NCBI RefSeq assembly: GCF_039693965.1
Contig: NZ_CP155576.1
Location: 248,001-312,000, forward strand
Source of the DNA: Moraxella sp. K1664
Lineage (GTDB): Bacteria > Pseudomonadota > Gammaproteobacteria > Pseudomonadales > Moraxellaceae
Reading direction: 5' to 3'
Length of the DNA stretch: 64,000 nucleotides
Both the position numbers and the translations under genes were made by a program. Of the stretch, positions 37,931 to 46,574 are shown in pieces; position 1 is the stretch's first letter, and each line of letters opens with the position of its first letter. Under the pieces are notes generated by a model, which searched no databases, had not been told where the DNA came from, and saw only the letters and a program-made list of their open reading frames with translations.

Positions 37931-39256
37931 TTATAACAATTCTTTTAACTTATCAAGCCATGATTGACATCTTTTTCCGATACGCCCAAACAATCCAAGC
38001 CCGTCCATCTCACCAAATTGCCCACGCTCATCACGAGCATACTGCTCACTTTGATAATACATGAGTGCCCCCAAAATGCTGTGCAACTTAGGGTCGGACA
38101 GGTGTGTTTTTAATAAACCAATATTTTCATCACTCATCATCTGTGTGTGTACTGACACTTTGGTGTTAATGTCCATTTGACGTACGCTCACGCCAAACTG
38201 CCTTTCTATCAAGCTGGGCAAATCTCTCATGTCCGCCCCACCGCCAGCCAACACCACGCCCATGTCCATGAACTGGTCTAGCCCCCTGTCGGTCAGCTCA
38301 TCAAAAATCTCATGTAGCAGTGCCAGATAGCGTGCTTCAATAACACTGGCAAGTTTGTACAAATGCACGGTCAGCTCACTGTCATGATGGCGTTTTTTAA
38401 GTGTGATAAAATCGCTTTTGCTTTGCTTGGTGGCGTTCGCTGAGCCGTGATGTTTCTTTAAAGATTCGGCTTCAAGCAAGGTCAGCCCAAGCGTGCTGGC
38501 GATGTCCATGTCCACCAGTTGCCCACCCACAGGCAGACAGCGACTATATAACAATACGCCTTCTTGATACAAACACACCTTGGTCAGTGCCGCACCGATG
38601 TCAATAAAGCACACGCCACGCTGTTTTTCATCAGCACTTAGGGCATACTCACTGCTGGTTACCCCATCAAAAAACATGGGGTGGACTTCCAAGCTGTTAG
38701 ATGTCAGCAAATCCTTGATTTGGGCGTAGAACATGCTAGGCACGCTGATGAGATGATAGCTTGCTGTCAATTTGCTGGCGAGCATACCCACCACTTCTTT
38801 GGCATCTTGGTCATCATTGAGCCAAAAACGTTGCTGGCACAGCTGAACTTCTTTATGCTCTTTTTGACCCAATCTTGCCTTGGCTTCATTTAAAATATCT
38901 CGGACATCATCATGCGTTATCTTACGCCCAAGTTTACCCCCACCTGTGGGCTGTTGTCCTGTGATGATTTTGTCATGAATGCCATTTTCGCCTTTCATGG
39001 AAGGACTGGCAAAGGACAGACCCACATAAGAAACTTGCACGCCTGCCATGTCAATGGCTTCACGCACAGATTTATGGATGGCACTGAGCAAATGCTCCCG
39101 ATTGACGATTTGACCACCAAAAAAAGCGTCCGTTTTGGCAATGCCCAAGCCCATGACCTGAGTTTTTTTGTGATGCACGTCAAAATAGCCCACAATGGTA
39201 TAAACCGCCGTGGAACTAAGATGAATCACCGCATGAATGTCAGAATCGGGTATCAT
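37931..39256 (-). CDS. ftsA: Divergent cell division protein FtsA
   Basis: Position between ftsQ and ftsZ, the length of 441, and the C-terminal amphipathic helix (LFGRIGKRCQSWLDKLKELL) identify FtsA, the actin-like anchor that ties FtsZ to the membrane. The 1C domain contains GGKLGRKITHDDVRDILNEA. The nucleotide pocket is eroded: phosphate-1 reads HAVIHLSSTAVYTIVG instead of an acidic-I-G-T/S-x-K pattern, and phosphate-2 reads FIDIGAALTKVCLY instead of DIGGGT. The adenosine motif is kept (MGVVLAGGGADM). ATP use by this FtsA is therefore uncertain. Confidence 0.9.
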   Translation of the reverse strand: MIPDSDIHAVIHLSSTAVYTIVGYFDVHHKKTQVMGLGIAKTDAFFGGQIVNREHLLSAIHKSVREAIDMAGVQVSYVGLSFASPSMKGENGIHDKIITGQQPTGGGKLGRKITHDDVRDILNEAKARLGQKEHKEVQLCQQRFWLNDDQDAKEVVGMLASKLTASYHLISVPSMFYAQIKDLLTSNSLEVHPMFFDGVTSSEYALSADEKQRGVCFIDIGAALTKVCLYQEGVLLYSRCLPVGGQLVDMDIASTLGLTLLEAESLKKHHGSANATKQSKSDFITLKKRHHDSELTVHLYKLASVIEARYLALLHEIFDELTDRGLDQFMDMGVVLAGGGADMRDLPSLIERQFGVSVRQMDINTKVSVHTQMMSDENIGLLKTHLSDPKLHSILGALMYYQSEQYARDERGQFGEMDGLGLFGRIGKRCQSWLDKLKELL

Positions 39257-39393
39257 ATATCAAATTGGGGAAATTTCCCGCCCTAAAAAACAAGTAAAAT
39301 AGATTGCCAAAACACTTGCCTTAAAAATCTATCAAAAAATCAAAATAAATCAAATCTTAAAAACACAAAGTTAAATATACCCCAAATCAGCCT

Positions 39394-40161
39394 TTACTTT
39401 TTATTTCGCCACGCAATGGAAAACCCATTTTTATAACGCAAATCCACCGACTGCATCTCGTCAATGCGGTCGACAAATCGCTCTTTTAACACCACTGACA
39501 AATGATACAATTTTTGCTCGGTATTTTCATTATCCACGACCACCCGAAGCCCATTATGAAAACGAATAACCCAAGTGTTACGGGGTGTCAAAATCAAATC
39601 ATTCACCGTTAGACCAAGGGGGGTAAACCGTTCATTGACATAACGCATTTTGTGCATGATGGTATTGACATCAGCGACCGACCCATACAAAGTCACCAAG
39701 TCGGCATTCATCAGCTCGCTTTTGTTGGCAGGCTTAAACACCACACCATTAGCATCCAACAAATCCTGACTGCCAAAATTAGCGATGGGCTTGCGTGGCA
39801 CAACTTCTACCACAATGCCACGATACCAATCTCGCTTGACCGTGGCGTACTCCACCCATGATAACGCCATCAACTCATCATGGATTTGGTGTAAATTGCC
39901 ACCAAAAAAAGGGAAATCACCCAAAGGCAAAACCGCCCCAGTCAGCGACTCACGCTCAAAGGCATTTAGGTTTGATGACTCCACATAAATGGGCTTGGCA
40001 GGGCTTTTGCCGATGGTTTGCACGGTAAAAAAACCGATGGCAAACAGCAGGACAAGTGTCACTAAGGCAGATTGCCATGATTTTGACAAATGTTTGTCAT
40101 CATGCTCTGCACGCTCATGATTGATGCGGTCTACTGCCATCTCTGCCACGGTCACACTCAC
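39394..40161 (-). CDS. ftsQ: Cell division protein FtsQ
   Basis: FtsQ is a single-pass membrane protein of the divisome that binds FtsB and FtsL. In the 255-residue sequence a cytoplasmic tail of about 32 residues precedes the helix ALVTLVLLFAIGFFTVQTIG, then a POTRA domain (LPLGDFPFFGGNLHQIHDEL, VEYATVKRDWYRGIVVEVVPRKP) and the beta domain (LGLTVNDLILTPRNTWVIRF). Family similarity is low overall, as is usual for FtsQ, but synteny with ddlB and ftsA is decisive. Confidence 0.92.
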   Translation of the reverse strand: MSVTVAEMAVDRINHERAEHDDKHLSKSWQSALVTLVLLFAIGFFTVQTIGKSPAKPIYVESSNLNAFERESLTGAVLPLGDFPFFGGNLHQIHDELMALSWVEYATVKRDWYRGIVVEVVPRKPIANFGSQDLLDANGVVFKPANKSELMNADLVTLYGSVADVNTIMHKMRYVNERFTPLGLTVNDLILTPRNTWVIRFHNGLRVVVDNENTEQKLYHLSVVLKERFVDRIDEMQSVDLRYKNGFSIAWRNKK

Positions 40162-40352
40162 TAAAAAGCTTATTTATCATCAAAATCTGCCAGTCATGTA
40201 TTTTTGTATTTGACAAATTTTAATCAAATAAGGCTAAAATTTGTGTATTTTACCTTATTTTAATGTGCTTTGAAAGTAAAATTCATCGCTAGGTAGCTGT
40301 TTTTATATGAAGTCACTATTTATCTCGTTGTTTGTATTGCCTAACAAGATTA

Positions 40353-41264
40353 TCATTGCAAGGTTTGTGCCAAAATCTTCACACACAAATCCGCAAATTC
40401 AATCCCTGCCTGCTTGGCTGCCATTGGCACAAGACTGTGGTCAGTCATACCTGGCACGGTGTTGATTTCTAGGACATATAGCTTGCCGTCATCGGATTTT
40501 AAGAAATCCACCCGAGACCAGCCACGACCACCCATGGCAGAAAAGGCACGTTTGGCAAGCTCGCCCATTTCACGCTCTTGCTCAGGCGTCAAGTCAGACG
40601 GGCATTGATATACCGTGTCATCACGCAGGTATTTGGCTTCATAGTCATAAAACTTGCCCTTGGGGATAATGCGAATGCTTGGCAACACGTCATCGCCAAG
40701 TAGTGAACAAGCGTACTCACCCCCTGTAATCGCCTTTTCCGCCAAAATCTCGCCATGATACTGTTTAAGCTTTGGGTACGCCTTTGCCAAACCACCCGCC
40801 TCTTCTATCATCATCACGCCCACGCTAGAACCCTCAGAAGCAGGCTTGACAAATAACGGCAAGCCAAACTCACGCTCCACCGTTTCAAAATCACTATCAT
40901 CATGCAAAACCACATAAGGCACGTTTGGCAAGCCTAGCGACTGCCATACCAAACGGCAACGAAATTTATCCATGGCAATGGCGGATGCTAGCACGCCACA
41001 GCCTGTATAAGGAATCTTAAAGCCGTCAAGCACGCCTTGCAAACTGCCGTCTTCGCCAAAAGTGCCATGTAGCACGTTGAACACACGGTCATACTCACGC
41101 AATTTTGAAATGTCGGTCTCTTGTGGGTCAAAATGATGAGCGTCCACGCCTTTTGACAGCAGGGCATTTAGCACCGCCCTGCCACTATTTAAAGACACTT
41201 CACGCTCGGCACTAAAACCACCGCAAACCACGGCAACTTTACCAAATTTTGTTACATCGTTCAT
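40353..41264 (-). CDS. ddlB: D-alanine--D-alanine ligase
   Basis: This ATP-grasp enzyme makes the D-Ala-D-Ala dipeptide for peptidoglycan. In the 303-residue sequence landmarks are VAVVCGGFSAEREVSLNSG at the N-terminus, HGTFGEDGSLQGVLDGFKIP, FVKPASEGSSVGVMMIEEAG and the C-terminal LYVLEINTVPGMTDHSLVP that binds Mg. In most relatives ddlB directly follows murC; here a toxin-antitoxin pair lies between. Confidence 0.96.
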   Translation of the reverse strand: MNDVTKFGKVAVVCGGFSAEREVSLNSGRAVLNALLSKGVDAHHFDPQETDISKLREYDRVFNVLHGTFGEDGSLQGVLDGFKIPYTGCGVLASAIAMDKFRCRLVWQSLGLPNVPYVVLHDDSDFETVEREFGLPLFVKPASEGSSVGVMMIEEAGGLAKAYPKLKQYHGEILAEKAITGGEYACSLLGDDVLPSIRIIPKGKFYDYEAKYLRDDTVYQCPSDLTPEQEREMGELAKRAFSAMGGRGWSRVDFLKSDDGKLYVLEINTVPGMTDHSLVPMAAKQAGIEFADLCVKILAQTLQ

Positions 41265-41312
41265 ATATTTAATTCTCTAATTAAAGTGCAAATTGCACAA
41301 AGTTATTGCTGG

Positions 41313-41750
41313 TTAATTATCAAACCAATTTTCAATCATCAAACCGTCAATATATTTAAAATCGTCCACATTGCGAGTTACCAAAATGGCGTTATTGGCT
41401 AGGGCAATGGACGCAATTTGACTGTCGGCAAAAGACAAAGTTTTGCCTTTTGCTCGGCATTCGGCACGGATTTTGGCGTGAATGTCGGCACATTCTTGGG
41501 TGTAGTGGTACATCGGTAAAGATAAAACATTATTAAAAAGAAAGGCAGAAATTCGCTCTTTCTTTTTAATTTCTTCGGCTTTAATATTATGCAAGCCATA
41601 TAACAATTCATGCCAAACCGTAATTGCTAAAATCAACTGTTTATTTCTATCTTTGGCACATCGCTCAAATGTTTGCACAACGTTAATTTCAGGTTGTTTT
41701 TTGGTTAATTCTGAAAAAATATTATTATCAGGCAAAATTAACTGTTTCAT
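41313..41750 (-). CDS. VapC-type PIN-domain toxin
   Basis: The 145-residue predicted RNase shows the four acidic PIN positions: D in LILPDNNIFSEL, E in TVWHELLYGL, D in LSFADSQIASIALANN and D in LVTRNVDDFKYIDGL. The C-terminal LVTRNVDDF...GL..ENW pattern is typical of VapC/FitB toxins that cut tRNA or mRNA. Its start overlaps the antitoxin stop by 4 bp, so the two are coupled. The pair sits between murC and ddlB. Confidence 0.85.
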   Translation of the reverse strand: MKQLILPDNNIFSELTKKQPEINVVQTFERCAKDRNKQLILAITVWHELLYGLHNIKAEEIKKKERISAFLFNNVLSLPMYHYTQECADIHAKIRAECRAKGKTLSFADSQIASIALANNAILVTRNVDDFKYIDGLMIENWFDN

Positions 41751-42007
41751 TCAAAACTCACTTCTCGCCCAATATCATTTCTATCCTTGGTATCTGCCCA
41801 AGAATTATCATCATCCAAAAACATCTCACTTTTGTCATGCCAATTTTGCCACAATTCAAAAAAGTTTTGATTGGCATTCATTTCGTCTTTTTCAATTTCT
41901 GATTGAAATACATTTATCCAATCAATCATTTTTTGTTGGCGATTGATTGGTAATGATTGTATATAACCAATAACTTGATTGATATTTTGAATAGGCTGTG
42001 TTTGCAT
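41747..42007 (-). CDS. Antitoxin partner of the VapC-type toxin
   Basis: This 86-residue acidic protein (MQTQPIQNINQVIGYIQSLP, then SEIEKDEMNANQNFFELWQNW and DDDNSWADTKDRNDIGREVSFE) is not clearly a known antitoxin fold. It is called from its place directly before a VapC gene with a 4-bp overlap and from its disordered, charged C-terminus, typical of toxin-wrapping tails. ATG 42007 is chosen over GTG 42013 because an AGGGGG site lies at the right distance. That site is fused to the murC stop codon. Confidence 0.7.
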   Translation of the reverse strand: MQTQPIQNINQVIGYIQSLPINRQQKMIDWINVFQSEIEKDEMNANQNFFELWQNWHDKSEMFLDDDNSWADTKDRNDIGREVSFE

Positions 42008-42016
42008 ATTCACCCC

Positions 42017-43468
42017 CTATAAATATAAATTATTATCTCTCAGTTCCAAACAAATCTGCCCCACATTACCCGCCCCTTGCGTGATAAGTAGGTCATTGGC
42101 GTGTAGGGTAACTTTTAGCACTTGGGCGATTTGTTCTTTGTCATTGACACTTAGCACAATCGGCTCAACCTGCCCACGCTCACGCAGTGAACGAGCCAAA
42201 TCGTTGCTACTCGCCCCCTTAATCGGCTCTTCGCCAGCACTGTACACATCAAGTAAAATCAGCTTATCCACCTGCGATAACACATTGACAAACTCACTAA
42301 AGCAGTCCCGTGTACGGCTGTAACGGTGTGGCTGAAACATCATCACCAAACGGCGGTCAGGGTAGCTTTGGCGTGCCGCCTTAATGGTCGCTTGCACTTC
42401 GGCAGGGTGATGACCGTAGTCATCAACGAGCAGGATATTTCCCCCGTCATGGCTTACGTCCGCTTGCTGTTCAAAGCGTCTGCCCACGCCTGCAAATTTA
42501 CCCACCGCACGCACAATCGCCTCATCGTCCACGCCTTCATCGGTGGCTAGCGTAATCGCCCCCAAGGCATTTAGCACATTATGCTCACCGGGGATATTTA
42601 AGGTCAAGCGAAGCGGTTCACGGTCTTTGCGTAGCACGGTAAAATGCGTGCGAGTACCGTCCACCACCACGTCCACCGCTTGCACGTCATTATGCTCTTT
42701 AAAGCCAAAGGTCAGCACAGGGCGAGCAATGTCATCAATCATGCCGTATAGCTCATCGTCATCGCCACACACCACCGCCAATCCATAAAACGGCATATTA
42801 TGCAAAAACTGAATGTAGGCTTGTTTTAGCTTGTCAAAACTACCGCCATAAGTATCCATGTGGTCTTCGTCAATGTTGGTAACAATGCTCGCCATAGGAC
42901 GCAAACTCAAAAATGACGCATCAGACTCGTCCGCTTCCGCCACAAGGTATCGGCTACTGCCCAAAGACGCATTTTTGCCAGACGCATTCAATTTACCGCC
43001 AATCACATAAGTCGGGTCAAGCCCCGCTTCGGTCAGCATCATGGTAAGCAGACTTGTGGTCGTGGTTTTGCCGTGAGCCCCTGCCACCGCAATGCTATGG
43101 CGGTATCGCATAAGTTCGCCCAACATATCGGCACGGCGAACCACGGGCAGTCGGGCTTGCAGAGCGGTTTGAATCTCGGGGTTGGTTTTATCAATGGCGG
43201 ACGACACCACCAGCACGTCAGCATTTTTGATATTGGATGAATCATGCCCGATAAACACCGTAATGCCTAGGCTCTCTAAACGCTTGGTAACCACGCTTTC
43301 TTTAATGTCCGAGCCTGTAACCGTATAGCCTTGGTTGGCAAGCACTTCGGCAATACCGCACATACCTGCCCCACCGATACCAACAAAATGCACGGTGTTA
43401 ATCCGTCTCATTTCTGGGATTTCAATGAGTTGTTTGGGCAGGGTTTTGACGTTGGTTGAATTTGGCAT
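42017..43468 (-). CDS. murC: UDP-N-acetylmuramate--L-alanine ligase
   Basis: MurC adds L-alanine to UDP-MurNAc, the first peptide step of peptidoglycan synthesis in the cytoplasm. The 483 residues include [21 protein letters not shown]-type sequence at the N-terminus, the ATP loop [31 protein letters not shown]-like [14 protein letters not shown] and the C-terminal [18 protein letters not shown]. Its TAG stop is immediately followed by GGGGTG, forming the ribosome site of the downstream antitoxin gene. Confidence 0.97.
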   Translation of the reverse strand: MPNSTNVKTLPKQLIEIPEMRRINTVHFVGIGGAGMCGIAEVLANQGYTVTGSDIKESVVTKRLESLGITVFIGHDSSNIKNADVLVVSSAIDKTNPEIQTALQARLPVVRRADMLGELMRYRHSIAVAGAHGKTTTTSLLTMMLTEAGLDPTYVIGGKLNASGKNASLGSSRYLVAEADESDASFLSLRPMASIVTNIDEDHMDTYGGSFDKLKQAYIQFLHNMPFYGLAVVCGDDDELYGMIDDIARPVLTFGFKEHNDVQAVDVVVDGTRTHFTVLRKDREPLRLTLNIPGEHNVLNALGAITLATDEGVDDEAIVRAVGKFAGVGRRFEQQADVSHDGGNILLVDDYGHHPAEVQATIKAARQSYPDRRLVMMFQPHRYSRTRDCFSEFVNVLSQVDKLILLDVYSAGEEPIKGASSNDLARSLRERGQVEPIVLSVNDKEQIAQVLKVTLHANDLLITQGAGNVGQICLELRDNNLYL

Positions 43469-43515
43469 AACTTTTTCTCTTTTTAGGTGTTAAATGGGTT
43501 GAATAAATGATTTTT

Positions 43516-43923
43516 TTAAATATCATCAACAATACGCCAAGTAATTTGAACTGGTTTCATGTCCTGATAAGATATTGCTTTAACTTTACCAAAATAAGTA
43601 AAATCATCTCTGTTGGCTTCACGATAAAATAGATTGATTGATGTTTTTGGGTTTAACAATTCTTGTATTTGAGATTGTCCCATTTTGGCATTGCTTTTTG
43701 CAAACCAGTATATTTCATCATCAGATAAAAACTTATTATCATAGTCATGACCCGTTCTGCCTTCTATGCCAATATTTACAAATAGATAATAGGCATTTTC
43801 AAACTTAAAATATCCAGTTGTATAAACCCCGCCCCGATGACCATTTTCATCTTTTGGCACGCCAATCAAATCCAAAACATCACTTCTTTTGTATTTTTTA
43901 TTTAATTGAAAATTAGCAGTCAT
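43516..43923 (-). CDS. Stand-alone DUF3427-like domain protein
   Basis: This 135-residue soluble protein has the sequence plan YKRSDVLDLIGVP, RGGVYTTGYFKF, YYLFVNIG, YDNKFLSDDEIYWFAKS, SQIQELLNPKTSINLFYRE and DFTYFGKVKAISY. It resembles the C-terminal DUF3427 module of large helicases linked with restriction and defence, including the D-x-F-x(3)-x-W-x-S and Y-x-G patterns. Here it is a free domain. Assignment is by pattern memory only. It lies between murC and a GNAT gene in a group of accessory genes inside the division cluster. Confidence 0.55.
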   Translation of the reverse strand: MTANFQLNKKYKRSDVLDLIGVPKDENGHRGGVYTTGYFKFENAYYLFVNIGIEGRTGHDYDNKFLSDDEIYWFAKSNAKMGQSQIQELLNPKTSINLFYREANRDDFTYFGKVKAISYQDMKPVQITWRIVDDI

Positions 43924-43959
43924 TTTTTAATCCATTTATACAAATAACGTAGATACCAA

Positions 43960-44484
43960 TCAAAACCGATACATATAAACCGCATGGTTAATAATCTCAC
44001 CATTGACGTTTTCATTATTGGCAATGATACCACAAAACTCAAATCCTAATCGCTCGGCAACTTGTCGGCTTGGGGTATTATGCTCGCCTGCCTTAATGTC
44101 CACCACGTCCATGCCATAGGTATGTTTGGCAATGTCCATAATCGCACGCACGGCAAGGGTCATAATACCACGCCCTTGATACTCTTGGTGTAGCCAATAG
44201 CCAATTTCCGCCTTTTTTAGATGATGATAAATGTTATTTAAACTCACCGCCCCGATGATTTTATCATCATAAATAATATGAGTATGAATGGCTTTATCAT
44301 CGGCATATTGGTGTAAGGCAAATTTGACAAATTCACGATAGCTATTTTCGCTAAAATTATTCGCCCACGGGAGCCATTTACCCAAATAATCTTTTTGAGC
44401 ATTGACAATATCATTCATTTGATTGGCAAATGATGAATGCACCAAGGTTAGGCTTAATGTGTCGTTGATTTTATGGTAAAACAT
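43960..44484 (-). CDS. GNAT N-acetyltransferase (RimJ/RimL-like)
   Basis: The 174-residue protein has the acetyl-CoA fold: IIGAVSLNNIYHHLKKAEIG (beta 4), the pyrophosphate loop LHQEYQGRGIMTLAVRAIM (Q-x-x-G-R-G) and SRQVAERLGFEFCGI near the end. The RimJ/RimL-type layout suggests protein N-terminal or small-molecule acetylation; the substrate is unknown. ATG 44484 is preferred to a TTG at 44496 right against the antitoxin stop. The 12-bp spacing suggests co-transcription with the toxin-antitoxin pair upstream. Confidence 0.85.
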   Translation of the reverse strand: MFYHKINDTLSLTLVHSSFANQMNDIVNAQKDYLGKWLPWANNFSENSYREFVKFALHQYADDKAIHTHIIYDDKIIGAVSLNNIYHHLKKAEIGYWLHQEYQGRGIMTLAVRAIMDIAKHTYGMDVVDIKAGEHNTPSRQVAERLGFEFCGIIANNENVNGEIINHAVYMYRF

Positions 44485-44496
44485 TTTAATGTCCAA

Positions 44497-44745
44497 TTAA
44501 CCAAACTGAACACTTTTTTGATTGGTCATTACTTTGGCAATGGCACTGGCGATTAAATCGTTCAAACTTATCTCATTATTTTCTTTATCCAATTTGGCAC
44601 GGGCTTTTTCAGCCACCAAAAAGGCTTGTTTGATATGCTCTACGCCACCGCCATTTGTCATTGCCATTTCAAGAAATAATTCAATATCTTCATGGCTTTG
44701 CATATAATCAACTGGGTCAAATTTTTTTAATTCACTCACTTTCAT
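44497..44745 (-). CDS. Antidote-type antitoxin lacking a visible HTH
   Basis: The first half of this 82-residue protein (KKFDPVDYMQSHEDIELFLEMAMTNGG, then VEHIKQAFLVAEKARAK) matches the N-terminal part of HigA-like addiction-module antidote proteins. The second half (LDKENNEISLNDLIASAIAKVM) does not show their usual helix-turn-helix. It overlaps the toxin gene by 14 bp and has a GGAG site 7 nt before ATG 44745, inside the toxin gene. It probably neutralises the RelE-like toxin, but DNA-binding autoregulation is doubtful. Confidence 0.7.
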   Translation of the reverse strand: MKVSELKKFDPVDYMQSHEDIELFLEMAMTNGGGVEHIKQAFLVAEKARAKLDKENNEISLNDLIASAIAKVMTNQKSVQFG

Positions 44746-45061
44746 TGTCAATCTCCGATGATAACAATTTGGCTTTTTTAATATCATCTTGCTGGCTATC
44801 TTTATCGCCACCACACAGCAAAATAACTACCACGTTGCCACGAATAACATAATACACACGATAACCTGCCCCGTCATGAAATCTTAATTCATGAACACCA
44901 CCACCGACTGAATTAATGTCGCCAAAAAATCCTTCATTTTCAATACGAAAAAGACGTTCAGCAATTTGCATTTTTACACGTCTGTTGCGTAATTTGCTTA
45001 ACCAACGGTCAAATACAGGCGTACTAACAACCTGATAAGGAGTTAATGGGGTATCACTCAT
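44732..45061 (-). CDS. RelE/ParE-superfamily toxin (HigB-like)
   Basis: In the 109 residues typical elements are VFDRWLSKLRNRRVKMQIAERL, ENEGFFGDINSVGGGVHELRF, GAGYRVYYVIRGNVVVILLCGG and GDKDSQQDDIKKAKLL, the C-terminal pattern of the addiction-module killer protein family of ribosome-dependent RNases. The ATG overlaps the murG stop as ATGA (45058-45061), so synthesis is coupled to murG. The toxin comes before the antitoxin, as in HigBA systems. Confidence 0.88.
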   Translation of the reverse strand: MSDTPLTPYQVVSTPVFDRWLSKLRNRRVKMQIAERLFRIENEGFFGDINSVGGGVHELRFHDGAGYRVYYVIRGNVVVILLCGGDKDSQQDDIKKAKLLSSEIDNESE

Positions 45062-46140
45062 GCCTTAACCGCACGCTCCACAATATCCGCCACTTGTATG
45101 GTCGTATCTGTTTTAGCAAAGGCTCGGGCGTTATTTGCCATATCTAGGCATTTTTGGCGGTCAAGATTGCCTAGAATCTCGGCAAGTTTTTCGCCCGACA
45201 GCTCGTTTTGGGGCAACAAAATCCCTGCCCCATGCTCGGTTAGGCTCTTGGCATTGGCGGTTTGGTGGTCGTCCACAGCGTGCGGTAGCGGAATAAAAAT
45301 CGGAGCAACACCCACACTGGCAATCTCCGTTACCGTCAAAGCCCCTGCCCGACAAATAATCACGTCCGCCCAACTGTACGCCTGTGCCATGTCATCAATA
45401 AACGGCATGACTTCAAACACATGACGGCTCGTGTCAATCCCTGCTTGCGAATAAGCAACCAACATGGCGTTGTGGTTGTCCTTACCGCATTGGTGTCGTA
45501 CGGTTAGGGGCTTGTCCGACAGTTTTAAGAGTTCCACCACCGCTTCGTTAATGGCTTTCGCCCCAAGCGAACCGCCCACCACCAGCACCTTTAAAGGCGA
45601 TGTGTCCGCCACGTCATAACGCTCGCTTGGCGGTGTGGTATTGATAATCGCATTGCGTACAGGGTTGCCCACCGTGATGAGCCTGTCGCCCATGCCACTA
45701 AATGCCCCGTCAAAGGCTTGTAGCACTTTTGCCGAATGGGGAGCTAGGGTCTTGTTACTCATGCCTGCAATGGCGTTTTGCTCGTGAATGATGAGCGGTT
45801 TGCCTGATAATTTGCTCGCCAATCCCCCCGGTACAGTAACATACCCGCCAAAGCCGATAACCACATCTATGTTGTTGTTTTTGATGATGTTTTTGCTTGC
45901 CATGACCGCTTTAAATAGCATAAAAGGGAGCTTAATCGCCCGAGCCAATCCCTTACCCCGAAGCCCCTGCATATCAATATGGTGCATGGTGTAGCCGTGT
46001 TTGGCGACAAGCTCGTTTTCCATGCCATTTGGCGTGCCAAGCCAATGCACCACCGCCCCACGAGTTGTCAGCTCGTCCGCCACCGCCAACGCAGGAAAAA
46101 CGTGTCCGCCTGTACCTGCCGCCATAATCAATACATTCAT
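45058..46140 (-). CDS. murG: UDP-GlcNAc:lipid I N-acetylglucosamine transferase
   Basis: MurG completes lipid II on the inner face of the membrane. The 360-residue GT-B protein shows IMAAGTGGHVFPALAVADEL, GFGGYVTVPGGLASKLSGKP, HEQNAIAGMSNK, VVGGSLGAKAINE, ICRAGALTVTEIASVGVAPIFIP and PHAVDDHQTANA. It is the most upstream dcw gene in this run; ftsW, murD, mraY and other expected partners are not in the window, so the cluster is split. Confidence 0.97.
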   Translation of the reverse strand: MNVLIMAAGTGGHVFPALAVADELTTRGAVVHWLGTPNGMENELVAKHGYTMHHIDMQGLRGKGLARAIKLPFMLFKAVMASKNIIKNNNIDVVIGFGGYVTVPGGLASKLSGKPLIIHEQNAIAGMSNKTLAPHSAKVLQAFDGAFSGMGDRLITVGNPVRNAIINTTPPSERYDVADTSPLKVLVVGGSLGAKAINEAVVELLKLSDKPLTVRHQCGKDNHNAMLVAYSQAGIDTSRHVFEVMPFIDDMAQAYSWADVIICRAGALTVTEIASVGVAPIFIPLPHAVDDHQTANAKSLTEHGAGILLPQNELSGEKLAEILGNLDRQKCLDMANNARAFAKTDTTIQVADIVERAVKA

Positions 46141-46574
46141 CGTTATTCTCTAATTTAAAATTCAACCCCCTATTTTGTAACAAAATGGGGGAAATTACAA
46201 GGGGAAAATGAGTGGGTGGGGGAATTTTTCTACTATCTAATAGGGCATGTTGAACCTTTATAACACAACTTAAAATTTAGACATATTATGGAAATAAAAT
46301 GATGTTTTTTGCATGAAAAACAGGAGATTTTTCTCATTTTCCATTACAAACACCAAAGGCAGGCACGCCCTAACTAATGCATTAATTTTACAGATTGTTA
46401 TTTAAAATACAAATCATAAATGCATTATCATAACAAAACACTTATCACACCACCAAAATCACACGCTCTATTTTTATCCATCACAAACCATCATAAAAAA
46501 TTTTGATAAACCCTGCCATTATCCGATATAATAGACGGCTTAAAATCCAAGCCATCCTAGCTCTAAACCCAATC
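46141..46574. other. murG-ftsK divergent intergenic region
   Basis: This 434-bp gap holds a truncated 203-bp-family repeat (46242-46371) and AT-rich sequence that must carry promoters for both murG and ftsK. A C-rich/G-rich hairpin-like stretch (46165-46200, CCCCCTATTTTG and CAAAATGGGGG) lies just upstream of murG. No gene was recognised. Confidence 0.6.
46242..46371. repeat. Foldback repeat B, copy 3 (internally deleted, 130 bp)
   Basis: The outer ends match copies 1 and 2 (AGGGCATGTTGAACC to GGCACGCCCT, flanking TA), but about 73 bp is missing. The deletion joins two GAAAAA direct repeats of the full unit, as expected for slippage or recombination. Confidence 0.8.
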
